Positions 35,455-53,065 of a stretch of DNA of 64,000 nucleotides are shown here, in pieces. Under the pieces are notes generated by a model, which had not been told where the DNA came from, did no database searches, and worked only from the letters and a program-made list of their open reading frames with translations. How positions within the stretch are numbered: position 1 is the stretch's first letter; each line of letters opens with the position of its first letter. This DNA comes from Microcebus murinus. Lineage: Eukaryota; Chordata; Mammalia; Primates; Cheirogaleidae. The DNA is taken from NCBI RefSeq assembly GCF_040939455.1, contig NC_134109.1, positions 56,696,001-56,760,000 on the forward strand. The letters are read 5' to 3'. A program made the translations under genes and the position numbers.

Positions 35455-36540
35455 AGCTGACTGATGGCTGACAACCCCTAGATAGCTTCAGCATGGGGAC
35501 TGGTCACTGAAAAGATTTAAGTGGGATTTGGGGGGGACTCAGACTCACTTCACAATCTCTGAGGAGGGGACTGAGGCTGAAGGTTGAGTTGATCACAAAT
35601 GGCCAATGAATTTAATCAATCATGCCTGTGTAATGAAGCTTCCATAAAAACACAAAGGACTGGGTTCAGAGAGCTTGCAGATAGCTAAACACTTGGGGAC
35701 TTGAACATCCACATGCCAGGAGGGTGGTGCAACCCAACTCTACAAGGACAGAAGCTCTTGTGCTTGGGACACTTTCAGACCTTTCCCTGTGTATCTCTTC
35801 AGCCGGATGTTTATTTGCATCCTTTAAAATATCCTTTGTAGCAAACCAGTAAATGTCAAGTTAGTGTTTCCCTGAGTTCTGTGAGCTGCTCTAGCAAATT
35901 CATTGAGCCCAAGGAGAAGGTTTTGGGAATCCGATTTATAGCCAGTCAGTCAGAAGCATAGGCAAAACAATCTGTGGCTTGCTATCTTCAGGTAGATAGC
36001 ATCAGAAGTGAACTGAAGTGGAGGACACCCAGCCAGTGTCTGCTGTAGAACTGATTGCTTGGTGCTATGGTTTGAATGTTTGTCACTTCCAAAACTCATG
36101 TTGAAACTTAATCCTCAATGTGGCAGTCTTGAGATGTGGAGCTTTTGAGAGGTGATTGGACTGTGAGGGCTCTGCTCTCATCAATGGATTAATCCATTTA
36201 TGGGGTTATCACAAGAGTGGAACTGGTGGCAAAGAAGAGAGACCTGAGCTAGCATGCTCAGCCCCTCATCAGGCAATGCCCTGTGCTGCCTCAGGACTCT
36301 GCAGTAAGAAGGTCCCCACTAGTAGGAAGGTCCTCACCAGATGCAGCATCTCAACCTTGAACTTCTCAGCCTCCATAACTGTAAAAAATAAATTCCTTTT
36401 CTTTATAAATACTCAGTTTCAGGTATTCTGTTATAAGTAATAGAAAATAGACTCAGACACTTGGTGTGTGAGGCCAACACTCCAACACATTTGGTCACAG
36501 AAATGTTCTGTGTTGGTTGTGGGGTGAGAGTAGAGGAAAA
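35455..36540 (+). repeat. Unassigned LTR-like interspersed repeat, copy 2 (split by MST LTR)
   Basis: It shares motif order with 18690-19330. It reads 'ATCAATCATGCCTGTGTAATG', 'GCTTCCATAAAAACACAAAGG', 'TTCCCTGAGTTCTGTGAGC', 'GATTTATAGCCAGTCAGTCAG'. It continues past the MST LTR with 'TGTGTGAGGCCAACACTCC' (36465 onward). Confidence 0.55.
36058..36464 (+). mobile_element. Solo LTR, MST-type (MaLR) with 5-bp duplication
   Basis: The LTR spans 36063-36459, starting 'TGCTATGGTTTGAATGTTTG' and ending 'AAATAGACTCAGACA', and contains 'GAGACCTGAGCTAGCATGCTC' and 'AATAAATTCCTTTTCTTTAT' (polyadenylation signal). It is flanked by an exact 5-bp duplication CTTGG at 36058-36062 and 36460-36464, as expected for the ERVL/MaLR class. 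It interrupts an older LTR-like repeat. A 94-codon frame at 36156-36440 lies inside it and is not a gene. Confidence 0.9.
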
Positions 36541-36739
36541 ATAGACATGTGTGTTTCAAATTTTTGCTTACATTAAAGCTGCAAATATCTCACTTCCCAA
36601 AGCAAATCACCTGGTCCAACCCCAAATCAAGAGATGAAGAAGCCTGTGCTTATCATGAAGCCATGACAAGGCATGGTACATAATACTACTACAGCAGAGT
36701 GAGGAACTGTGACCAATAACTTAATGTGCTAAACCTTCT
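36541..36739. other. Unassigned sequence
   Basis: Nothing is recognised. Confidence 0.35.
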
Positions 36740-37785
36740 CATTATCTAGAAGGCCCTGCATGATCTGACCTTAGCTACCTAGCTGCCTCTATAATCTCAT
36801 GTCTTGACACTTTTCCTCTTATTTGCAAGGTTGCAGACAGACACAAAGCTGTGTTAATTAAAATAAAATCTTAAGTCCCCTAGCTGACTGAATGGACCCC
36901 TCTTGGCCAAGGGGACCCCCCCACCCCCCAAAAAAAACCCTGAATCTGAGTTGCCAACTATGGGAAGGGAGGTCAGACATGCTTCATCACACCCCCTCTG
37001 TTTTTGGAGATATTCTTTCTAACAATAAGATACTGAATCATTAACAGGCCTAAGGCAATGCAAGGCAAAGAAAGCTTAAACCACACCTGCAGGCCATCAA
37101 TTTACTTTAACAGATCACTTGAGTTTTGGTAAATGTCCAGTGGTGTGGTTTGTCTCTGATTGACAGACATCCTTAAGTGAAAACATTCCAATCCTTTAGA
37201 CAAAGCTTCATTTCTTTAACCAATTACAAATCAAAGAATCTTTAAACCCACCTCTAACCTGTAAGTCCCCCACTTCGAGATGTCCTGCCTTTTCAGGCCA
37301 AACCAATGTATGTTCTCCAAGTATTGACTTAGGACCTTACATGTAACTCAGTTACTGCGGGCATGTTCTCTCAGCACCTCTTGAGGCCATGCCTGGTCAC
37401 ACGCATTTGGTTCAGAATAAACCTATTTAAACTATTTTACAGAGTTTGGGATTTTTATCCCATTAACAGCTGCCTCTCAGTTTCTCTAATGCCATTGGAG
37501 TTTTTTTGCTTGGCCTATACAAACTTCAGATTTTTGTGTAAATGTCACTCTTCCAGTGAAGTTGTTCCAATTACTCCAGATTAAGTCAGATTCCCTTATT
37601 ACATCTCCTTATAGATTGCTAAATTTTTTTTACCGTACTTACCATTCTTTTGATGGAATCATTTGCCTTTCTTCCTCCCTAGAATTTAAGCTCCTTTATG
37701 ATAAGAAGGGTCTTTATTTTGTTCACTATTATATTTCTAGTACCTGCTTACTGTTAATATAATAGATGTTCAATAAATAATGAAG
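36740..37785 (+). repeat. L2 LINE, split by an ERV LTR
   Basis: The left part has 'AAGGCCCTGCATGATCTGACC' (36750-36770). The right part resumes after 37472 with 'AAATGTCACTCTTCCAGTG' and 'AGAATTTAAGCTCCTTTATG', and ends 'ATGTTCAATAAATAATG'. The order is that of the L2 3' region. Confidence 0.75.
36848..37472 (+). mobile_element. ERV solo LTR with 4-bp target duplication
   Basis: A 617-bp LTR (36852-37468) begins TGTTAATT and ends TTAACA, with exact GCTG duplications at 36848-36851 and 37469-37472. It contains 'TTTTCAGGCCAAACCAATG', 'CTCAGCACCTCTTGAGG' and AATAAA (37415-37420). Four-bp duplications are typical of class I (gamma-type) ERVs. The LTR name is not assigned. There is a C-run/A-run at 36916-36937. 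Confidence 0.8.
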
Positions 37786-37996
37786 TTAATGAGTCTACTT
37801 GTTCTCTAGGGCAATTTCATCCATTTCTATGACTTCAACTCTCACCACATTTAATTCTGGAATCTCAAAATCTTTCCTGGGCTCTCATCAATATTTTCTA
37901 TTGGATATTCCATGGCCACTTCATACTCTGCATTTCTAGAAGTCAAATGTTTCTTCTACTCCTGCTAGTGAAAACAGGACAATTCACTTGACCACC
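37786..37996. other. Unassigned sequence
   Basis: T/C-rich and possibly more L2, but not certain. Confidence 0.3.
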
Positions 37997-38530
37997 TGTG
38001 ATGGTTAATTTTGTGTGTCAACTTGGCTGTACCATGGAGTGCCAATTTGACTAAACAATATTCTAGCTTTGTGAGAGTGTTTCTACAGTAAATTAACATT
38101 TCAATTGGTATACTGAGTAAAGCAGATTTCCTTCCCAGTGTGAGTTGGCCTCATCTAATCCACTGAAAGCCCATTAGATCAAAAAGATTGAGAAAGGAAG
38201 AATTTGCTCTCTCTGCCTGTCTTTGGGCTAAGACATCAGTCTTGTCCTGCCTTTGCACCCATACTTGGACTGGAATTTATACCATCAGCTCCCCTGGTTC
38301 TCAGGCTTTGGACTTGGACTGGAACTATATTGTCAGCTCTCTGGGTCTCCAGCTTACTGACTGCAGATCTTGGGACTTCTCAGCCTCCTTAATCATGTAA
38401 GCCAATTCCTTATAATAAATCTCTCTTTACCATCTATCTATTGATCCATCTATCCACCCATATAGCTACCTGTCTGCCTATCCATCCATTCATCCCCTTG
38501 GTTTGCTTCTCTGGAGAATTCTAAGATATG
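37997..38530 (+). mobile_element. ERV-type solo LTR ('TGTGATGGTTAATTTT' family)
   Basis: It begins 'TGTGATGGTTAATTTTGTGTG', has 'GACTGCAGATCTTGGGACTTC' and 'CCAATTCCTTATAATAAATC' (polyadenylation signal), and ends near 'CTCTGGAGAATTCTAAG'. This is a widespread primate LTR group whose name I do not give. A (TCCA/TCTA)n microsatellite sits inside at 38431-38495. The frames at 38188-38400 are incidental. Confidence 0.7.
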
Positions 38531-39883
38531 ATCCAAACTAAAGTCCTGGAAATTATCTTCAGCTCCATGCCTTTCTGAACCATTGCATGTAATTTGTCTC
38601 TAAAATCTTCTGGTTTTTGCTTCTGAAATGTCTTTTTAGTTAGCACTCTGATTTTTCTTCTCTATTATGAATAATATTGGCACTAAAAAGTGTAAAAAAT
38701 ATTGTTAAGAAGGAAAGGAAGTCCAAGATTGTGTAGAACAATCTAAGAAAACACCTGGAAGTTCTAAATGTGTTACAAGTTTTCTGGCCAGGATTAGTCA
38801 CATCCTAGAGAGTAGAGAACACATACAAATGATACCTCCATGAGGAATTGCTGAGGAAATGTGAAAAACATGAGATAAAGCAGAAGAGTGGAAAATTGGA
38901 GCAAGAGCTTCACAGGCAATTGAAGATCTCAACTGACATTGTGATATCGTGGAGACTTAAGCTGCAATATCTCACTGTCTGCCTTGGGGATCAGATTTCT
39001 AAAGTATCTCCTTGCAGAGACTATACACGAGAGTGTCAGCACCGCAACTTGTGAGTTTTCACAAATAAGTAGACAATATGATAGTGACACAGCCTAGGGT
39101 AATGATAAAGAAGGAAAGAATGAGAAATATTTTTTCTTTATAAAAAGAAATACTGGAATACTAGCACATTTGCATTTGGACATATACTTGCTGGTCTTTT
39201 TGCAGGAGAGATGGAAGGACCGGATGGTGACAATACCCCCTCCTCTAGTTTGACAAAATGTCAACCACCATCACCATTATGACACACTCATAATGTTTGT
39301 TTACATAGGATCTGGATAAAATTTATGATATTATCACGAGCGTGTACCTTTATTTAAACAATAAATGTCTTCTCATGTACAAAGACACTAAAAGTGGAAT
39401 TTTTGTTTTAAAAACAAGAGCCTTGGAAATACAGAAATTAGGAATGTCAATGTGCTTAGGTCTATATAATCAGTGTGTAGAGGTGGCAGTGAGGTGTAAA
39501 TGAAATGTACATAGTGCTCTTTTGCTTTTCTTGGATTTCATTGTTGAATCTACATTGAAATGTTTGCCTGAACTGAAAATCCAAATAAACCTTGCTTCTC
39601 AAGTCACATAACTATAAACAGAAGCAGTGAGTAATAGTGGACACAGTTAGAAAGGGACAAAAGGAGGAAGCATTTGTAAGTATGACAAGAAAAAGTGAAA
39701 GTTTAGAAGAAAGGTTGAAAAAATGTTTCTCTAGTGTAGTGGCAGAGACAATATAGGGCATCCTTGTAAAATAACTGTAATATCAGTTAATTAGTATAAG
39801 GGTCAAAAAATAAATTACTTTCACAGGCAACTCTGTCCAAGATTTAGAAATGAAGCTATAACCTCTGCTTCTATTTTATTATC
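38531..39883. other. Unassigned sequence upstream of the full-length L1
   Basis: About 1.35 kb with no repeat and no gene recognised. The 68-codon frame at 38848-39054 is Lys/Glu-rich with no motif. Confidence 0.4.
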
Positions 39884-39899
39884 AATAATAATAAATATA

Positions 39900-41428
39900 G
39901 GGGAGGATCAATATGGCGGACGAGAAACACCGCCAGACAAAGTGTCTCTGCAGAAGAGACAGATTCTAGCAGAAATTAGAAAAAAGAAGCAAGAAGACGA
40001 GCATACAGCGGACAAGGGCCAGAAGGAGGGGTACCTGAGACCCTGGGAGACTCCACGGGAGAAGGTTGCAGAGGAGAACTGGAAGCTGAGACCGCCGGAG
40101 CAGCCCGGAGACCAGCAGGAAGGGTAGGTGGATAGGCCGTTTTCCCTCCCCTGCATCTGGAACTGCTGGTGGGCTCCCCAGCGAGTGGAGAGAACTGCAG
40201 ACACCAGCCCAGAGACGGCCGCCGCCAGCTAGCGGTGAGCCTGTAGCGGACACGGCACCAGGCTCCCAAATCACTCGGGGCACCTCCGTGTGCACAGACC
40301 CGAGCCAGGTGGCAGGCGCCATATTGCCTCCTCCTCCCCTCCGCCGACCCTACCCGTGGCTGCCCAGAGAGATAATACAGCCACCAGCCGGAGGCACCTC
40401 CAAGGAATGGGACCTTCCCGTTTGGGACCCTACAGCTGACTCAGGGGAACTCAGACTGTGGGCTTGCTACCCGCCAGCCCTACCAGGTGCTGCTGGCATG
40501 GTGTTCCCAGGAGAATGGTGCAGACCCTGAGGCTGAGAGACATATACCCAGCTTGGGCTCCCTGTGGGTGAATTGGGACTGGCACTGCTCTCCCTGGTGG
40601 GGATACAGTTTGAACTCTGGGACCCAGAGGTCGGACCTGCAGACCAGATCCCGTGCACCAAGGTTTCACTTTGCCAGGGGCACAAAGGGATATACGTGAA
40701 CAGCCTAATGAGGTGTGTGTGACTTTAGGGGCAGATCAGCATCCTAGAGGGCAACCCTCCTCCCAAAAGGAGGCCTTACACCCAGCCCAGGTGGTGTTCC
40801 TGCACAGGAAACCTCCCTGCCGGTATCACAGTCTGGGGAGGCCTGGTGGCATGTGGTCTGGCCTGCTGGCAGAGGCCCAGGAGTAGCTGCGGAGTTGGGG
40901 AGGGTGGAAAGAAGCGAGGCCTGCTCCAGACTGCGGGTCTCAGACAGCCCCACCCCCACAAGCAGACTTTCTGGCTGAGCAGGGCCATTCCAGCCCCTCC
41001 CTGACAGCTTTTCCTGGAAGCAGAGAACAGAACGTTCCCCCTACTAACGGCATTGGTGGTCCCTGAAGGCAGGCTTACCTAACCCAGCTCCGCCCAGACT
41101 CTCTCCTAGACTAGCCCTCACTGAAGGGGAGAAAAGGACACACCGGGAAGTCCCAGGGCCCAACCGACCACCTGAGGCACTAGAGTGCCTCCCTACAGGA
41201 ACAAGAGCTGATGACAGGGCACAAAAACAACAGCATAGCCTGTTCCTCCAAGCAAGCGCCACCTACTGACAGGGAGGGCATCCTGCACAGCCTTTACAAG
41301 GCACCTACTGACTCATTATACAGGGAGTGGTCGAATCTCACCCACAGACACCACCTACTGGCTCAGAAACTAAACAAGGCGTGCGAATACCCAAACAAAA
41401 ACCTAAAGGAAAGAAACAACTGATCGAC
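39900..41428 (+). promoter_or_regulatory. L1 5' UTR / internal promoter, CpG-rich
   Basis: It begins GGGGAGGATCAATATGGCGGA. The CAATATGGCGG core (39909-39919) matches the YY1-type site that sets the start of L1 transcription in primates (established for human L1). The stretch is far richer in CpG than the surrounding DNA (for example GACGGCCGCCGCC at 40214-40226). Frames of 70-118 codons on both strands here are CpG/GC artefacts. Whether the promoter still works is unknown. Confidence 0.75.
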
Positions 41429-42774
<1,346 letters not shown>

Positions 42775-42858
42775 AAACAACCAAAACCCAAAGATTAAAG
42801 GCCAGATAATACAAGGGCTCAAGAGGGAAATCAAAGCAACAACATCCAACCCAACAGA

Positions 42859-46988
<4,130 letters not shown>

Positions 46989-47208
46989 CTGAGCAGCACC
47001 TAAGTGGACACATAGGAACTATAGTAAAAGGTATTGGGCAGGTGGGAGGGGGGAGGGAAGCGGGTATATACATATATAATGAGTGAGATGTGCACCATCT
47101 GGGGGATGGGCATGTTAGATACTCAGACTTTTGGGGGGAGGGGGAGAATGGGCATTTATTGAAACCTTAAAATCTCTACCCCCATAATATACCGAAATAA
47201 AAGTAAAT
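46989..47208 (+). other. L1 3' UTR with G-rich tract
   Basis: It contains a G-quadruplex-type tract at 47044-47064 (four G-runs of at least 3 with loops of 1-4) and a second G-rich block at 47130-47146. It ends with CATAATATACCGAAATAAAAG and an A/T-rich tail. G-rich polypurine tracts are standard in mammalian L1 3' UTRs. The same 3' UTR type is recognisable at 8822-9193. Confidence 0.85.
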
Positions 47209-47224
47209 AATAATAATAAATATA

Positions 47225-48086
47225 AATCATTGCTGAAATAACATGTTGGGTGATGAAACACTAAAAAGAGAAATATGATTTTGATATGGTTTGTGGGGGA
47301 GGGACAAGACGGTGGACTAGAGAGGATGGAAAATTGTAGGTGGATGTCCACCCATGGATGGGGCTTCTTGGAAAGAGTATTGGAAATCACTGGAGAAGCA
47401 ATAGAGGATATTCAGAATGAGGATACATAATTTAGGGGGAATTCTACCTTATAGGATTATAGCCCATGACATTGAGCTCATTAGCATTATTATTTAATTT
47501 TAACCAGTAGTACTAACTGGTACACAAATAATCAAGATTCTCAGACTTAAATATGCAGATTCATGCACACATCATAAAATATATATACACTAGGATCTCA
47601 GGATCTCAGTGCATTTTATGAGTGTAACTTTTGAGATAGATTTTTTAATATCTGAAACAAACCAAGATATATCTATTATTTATGCCTATCTAGCTGTGTA
47701 ACCAATGATTTGGAAATCAATGACAAATAATCAACTTCATATACAAATCATAAGCCTATTTAAGTCAGTATAATTCTGACAGTTTTCTACTTCACTTACT
47801 TTGCACCCCAGCATTATATTAAATTTTATGGACTTATTTGCCTGAGAAGTCTAGGTTCAGTACTTGCAATCATCTTTTGGGATAATGCCCTTTTAGCAAG
47901 TCTCACATATTCCACTGTATCCAAGGAATTGAATCTCAGAGCAGTTGCTTCTTGATTGCAAACAAAGAATAATATTTACTAAAACAAGAAAATGTCTATA
48001 CATAAGCAAGGCTAAAGCCAAATAGACAATTCTTTGGGTATTACATTAAGTTCCACATTTACACATGATTCAAATACAAATAGGCA
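47225..48086. other. Unassigned sequence, possible L1 5'-end scrap
   Basis: Bases 47295-47325 ('GGGGGAGGGACAAGACGGTGG') resemble the start of an L1 5' UTR. The rest (47400-48086) is AT-rich and unrecognised. Confidence 0.35.
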
Positions 48087-48556
48087 CAGTAGTCACCCCT
48101 TAACCTTGGTTTCACTTTGTGAGCTTTCACTTATCTGCAGTTGACCATGGCATGAAAATATTAAATGGAAAATTCCAAAAATAAATAATTCATGAGTTTT
48201 AAATGCCTACATCATTCACCTCATCTCATCATGTAGGCATTTTATCATCTCACATCATTACAAGAAGAAGAAAGATGAGTACAATACAATATGATTATTT
48301 TGAGAAAGAGACCACATTCACATAACTTTCATTACAGTATATTGTTATAATTGTTCTATTTTATTATTAGTTATTATTAGTAGTAAGAGTTTAGGCAATC
48401 TCTTACTGTGCCTAATTTATAAGTTAAACTTTATCATAGGTTTGTATGCATAGGGCAAAACAGTATGGACAGAGTGCAGCTCTATCGGTGGCCTCAGGCA
48501 TCCACTGGGGGTCTTGGAACATATCCCCTGTGGATAAGGGGTGTGGTGAGCTACTG
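48087..48556. mobile_element. Tigger-type (pogo group) DNA transposon, internally deleted
   Basis: It begins 'CAGTAGTCACCCCTTAACC' and ends with the inverted 'GGATAAGGGGTGTGGTGAG' plus CTACTG, followed by TA. The interior carries 'GAAAATATTAAATGGAAAATTC' and 'GGGGTCTTGGAACATATCCCC', both typical of Tigger-derived miniature elements that insert at TA. Total 470 bp, no coding. Confidence 0.7.
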
Positions 48557-49325
48557 TATATTGTTCCCTATTTAAAATAAGACTGAAACTGAGCAAGAAA
48601 ATTATAACTGCACAATTTATTCATAAATGTCATTGTGAGAAGCTATAGTTTCAGCCCTCCTTACCACTTCCATAATCTTCAAATCTAGACCACGACGTCT
48701 CTTCAGATGACTGCAGACAGAGACCCAGTGCTAAAAGCAATGTTATGCAAGGGGCTAATACATCAGAGCATTCATAGAGTTTATTATTTTTGGCTAAAAT
48801 TCAGATTCCCCAAGAGTTCTTGCTTCAGGACCAGCTTCAATCTTTCCTTCTAATCTTTCTACGTTATTGAGCTATTAGTCATAATTGTTTCCCTTAATTT
48901 TATCTGCTTTCTCTGTTTTTTTCTTTTCCTGAGATAGGAGTTAAATAAGTACTGAAGCAGCCAACATTAAATAATAGTGAAAGGAGGACAAACAAATGCT
49001 TCTCCACTTTGAAAATAGCTAATGATATCTGGATTATCCTTGTTAACAGTGCAATCCTGTGGGTCTTTATAGCAAAAAGAAATCATCCATCTAATACTAA
49101 AAACTGTTACTAACAGAAAGAAAGTATTGGATGGGCTTAAATCCCATTCTTACTTATTAGTTATGTGAAAAATCCATTGAAATAAATTAAGTAGTAGGAT
49201 GTTGTATAAAATTTTAGCTTAAAGGTTGCTTTGGCATTAGGGTCAATATGATATTAGATTCAATACTTGCCTCAAGCTTTTATCTTACTACCTAAAAAGC
49301 AATAAGAATAGCAGATGCCTTATTC
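48557..49325. other. Unassigned AT-rich sequence
   Basis: No gene or recognised repeat. Confidence 0.4.
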
Positions 49326-49693
<368 letters not shown>

Positions 49694-50475
49694 AAAAAAC
49701 AGATTTCGTTAGTAAGCATCCTGGATTTTAAAACTTGTCTTATAGTTTTATCCATGTTTGAACTTTCCATTCACTTTTACTTTTAAAAATTTCACATAAA
49801 GCTTTTAGTTTGAAGAAATACTATGCCATCATTGAGACTTAATTATTGGCTTGCTTATGTACAGTTATATTATTGCGATGTTTTAGGAGTAAATAAAGGA
49901 ATCATAATATTTAATAGATAAGACAGTTTTTCCAGAAGACCCCACTGTTCAATAGGATGGGGTAAAAAGTCTAAGAAGAATATTATTTTTTGCTTACTAT
50001 ACATGGCACTTTACCTATCTGTATAATTCATTTAATTACACAAGTATTCATTGATCCCTTATGATGTGCCAGAAATAGTTCTAGGTTCTAGAATTACATT
50101 TCACTTTATCTTATTCATAAAGACCTATTTTCATTAGAAATCCCTATTTTAATAGTAACTATTTGTCTGCTACTGGTGTCACAACATGTTTTTTTAAATC
50201 ACCTGTAGAGGTTCATTACTTATAAAATATCATATCATCTATTCGATGTAGAGACAGTTATCGAGTTTTAAAAGTCAGAAAAAATTCTATTATAAAGATA
50301 ATACCTATTTGTTTGCTTCTTATATTGCATGTAACAAGTATAATATGATTCAGAATGACTATAACAATTACATGGAACTCCTCTCCTGAAATTTCTCCAA
50401 CCTTAGTTTTGTTTTACTAGTAATCTAGTGACTCCTTGGGAAATAAAGGCTAATACTAAAAACACACATTTTATG
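49694..50475. other. Unassigned AT-rich sequence with a short L2 scrap
   Basis: Bases 50040-50110 ('AAGTATTCATTGATCCCTTATG', 'ATGTGCCAGAAATAGTTC') look like an antisense L2 or MIR end. The rest is unrecognised. Confidence 0.4.
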
Positions 50476-50499
50476 GGCCAAAGCCCTTTTGTAAAAAAA

Positions 50500-50628
50500 A
50501 AAAGAAAAAAAGATATGGGATCACACTATGTTCCCCAGGCTGGTCTTGAACTCCTGGCCTCAAGTGATTTGCCCATCACAGCCTCCAGAATCACTGAGAT
50601 TACAGATTCAAGCCACTGCACCCATCTC
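50500..50628 (-). mobile_element. Free Alu monomer (FLAM/FRAM-like)
   Basis: A single Alu arm: 'TGTTCCCCAGGCTGGTCTTG', 'AACTCCTGGCCTCAAGTG', 'GAGATTACAGATTCAAGCC'. It lacks the second arm and the prosimian middle block, and is more decayed than the dimeric Alus, as expected for an early fossil monomer. The octamer GGCCAAAG occurs on both sides (50476-50483, 50632-50639), a possible duplication remnant. Confidence 0.7.
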
Positions 50629-50629
50629 C

Positions 50630-51625
50630 AAGGCCAAAGATGTCTATCCTAATAGACATCTCACTAAAGATATGCAGATGGAAAATAAGCGTATGAAAAG
50701 ATGTTCTACATAATATGTCATCAGGGAAATGCAAATTAAAACAGCAATGAGGTACCACTACACATCAATTAGAATGGCTGAAATCCAAAACAACAGCAAA
50801 CATTGGCAAGGATGTAGAGCAATAGGAGCTCTCATTCATTGTCGGTGGAAGTGCAAAATGGTCCATCCACTTTGGAAGACAGTTTGATAGTTTTATACAA
50901 AACAAAATGTATTTTTATCATGTGATCTAGCAGTTATGCTCCTGGTATTTACCTAAAAGTGTTGAAAGTTACATTCACACAAAAAACCTGCATGTGGGTG
51001 TTTAAAGCAGCTCTATTAATAATTGCCAAAACTTAGAAGCAACCAAGATATTCTTCAGTAGGTGAATGGATAAACTGTGGTACATCCAGATAAGGAAATA
51101 TTATTCAATGCTAAAAGGAAATGAGCTATCTAGTCATAGAAAGCTATGAAAAGACATGGAGGAATCTTAAATGCATATTACTAAGTGAAAGAAACCAATC
51201 TGAAAAGACTACACATATTGTATGATTCCAACTATGTGACATTTTGGAAAAGGTAAAATTAGGGAGACAATAAAAGATCAGTGATTGCCAGGGGTTGTGG
51301 GGGGGCAAGGATGGATATATAGAGCAGAAAGGATTTTTAGGACAGTGAAATACTCTACATAATACTATAATGGTAGATACATGTCATTATATATTTGTCC
51401 AAACCCCTAGAATATATAACATAAAGAGTGAACCCTAATGTAAACTATGGATGCAGGGTGATAAAGATGTGCCAATCTTGGTTCATCAAACATACCACTT
51501 TGGTGGGGAATGTTGAAAGTGGGTGAGGCTATGCATGTGTGGAGGCAGGATATGGGAACTCTCTATACCTTCCTCTTACTTGTTCTGTGAACCTAAAACT
51601 TATCTTTAGAGAAAAAAAAAAACAT
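50630..51625 (+). repeat. Old L1 (L1MB-like) 3' end, about 1 kb
   Basis: It runs from the end of ORF2 ('CATCAGGGAAATGCAAATTAA', 'TTGGCAAGGATGTAGAGC') through the 3' UTR ('GTGATTGCCAGGGGTTG', 'GGAACTCTCTATACC') to 'CTGTGAACCTAAAACTTATC' and an A tail. No open frame remains. Confidence 0.85.
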
Positions 51626-52260
51626 TTTACACATGAGGAAGTGGTGGGTACTTATCTTAGACTCAGGTTCAAATAGGAAGGTCAGGACAGAAGAGTCTGA
51701 GTCAGAGCATATTATTAAAGATCTAAAAAGGTAATGATTTCTTTTCCACCATGTTTTTCACATCATTGATTCATCACAAGGTCATGTAATAATATGTACA
51801 GTTTCCCTTAACTTTGTGTCAGCAGCAATTGCAATTTGTCACCAGTTTGGGGAAAGGATCACAAGATGGAGAGGTAATATGTGGATGTTTTAAGTGACTT
51901 GCAAAAATACTAATGATATTAATATAATATTGTGTGTATGCAACAACTAATCAACATTCTAACAAGAAGCTAAAGAATTTACAACAAATCATATTAAACA
52001 GCTGCAAGAATACATTTAGAAAGCTGCTTGATTTTTCTTTTAAAGCCTCTATGTATTTTTTAAGTCATTACCAACATTTTGAGGCTTTCTTCCTTTCACT
52101 TTCAGTCACCCCAAGGTAAAATGATACAGGGTTTTAATATTAATATAACTAACTACCTTTAGAGACAACTTTTTCAATAGATAGCCTTTGTATCTATACT
52201 CCCTTGGAAATTTCTTGAATTTTTTTCAGTGTGTTCAAATTCCTGGCTTGAGAGCTACTA
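51626..52260. other. Unassigned sequence between two L1 3' ends
   Basis: No gene or repeat was recognised. Confidence 0.4.
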
Positions 52261-52261
52261 A

Positions 52262-53065
52262 GAATGGCAAACAGGTATATGAAAAAATCCTCAATGTCAC
52301 TAATCATCGGGGAAATGCAAATCAAAACCACAATGAGATATTACCTCATACCTGTCAGAATGGCTATTATCAGAAAAACAAAAGGCAACAAATGTTGGCA
52401 AGGATATGGAGAAATTGGAACCTTTGGTGGAACCTTCCTTTTGGTGGAAGTGTAAAATGATGCAGTTGCTATGGAAAACACTATGGAGGTTCCTATTAGA
52501 AACAGAACTACCATATGAACTAGCAATTCCACTTCTTGAATTTATCCCAAAGAGTTAAAATCAGGATCTCAAAGAGATATTAGCATTCCTATGTTCTTTG
52601 TAGCATTATTCATGATAGCCAAGATGTGAAATCAACTTAAAAATGTCCATCAGCAAATGAATAAAGAAAATATGGAAAATGCACACACTGGAATACTATT
52701 CAGTCTTAAAAAGAAGGAATTTCTGCAATATGAGACAACATGGATGAACCTGGAGGACTTTATACTAAGAAAATTAAGCCAGTCAGAGAAAGACAAATAC
52801 TACATGATTTCCCTTATTTGAAGTATCTAACGTAGTCAAATTCATGCAATTAGAGTAGAATGATGGTTGCCAGGGTTTGGCGGGGAGGAAGAAATGGGGA
52901 ATTACTAAGTGATGGGTATACAGTTCAGTTAAGAAATGTGAATGAGTTCTAAAAATCTGCTTACAACTTTGTCAACAATACTGATTTATACACTTGTAAA
53001 GAGGGTAGATTTCATGTTAAGTGTTCTTACTATGATCAAATAAAATAAAATAAAATAATTTTAAA
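52262..53065 (+). repeat. Old L1 (L1MA/MB-like) 3' end
   Basis: 'ACTAATCATCGGGGAAATGC', 'GTCAGAATGGCTATTATCAG', 'CATGGATGAACCTGGAGG' and 'GGTTGCCAGGGTTTGGCGGG', ending in an (AAAAT)n tail at 53038-53062. The 90-codon frame at 52188-52460 is a frame of this decayed ORF2 end. Confidence 0.85.

Noticed and set aside
35455..36062. Considered as a complete provirus flanked by LTRs with 36063-36459
   Set aside because: The two LTR types are different families, and the MST LTR has its own CTTGG duplication, so it is a nested solo LTR.
39908..40988. Several GC-rich open frames of 60-118 codons on both strands
   Set aside because: They all lie in the CpG-rich L1 5' UTR, overlap one another in several frames, and have no recognisable domain. 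GC-rich DNA lacks stop codons by composition.
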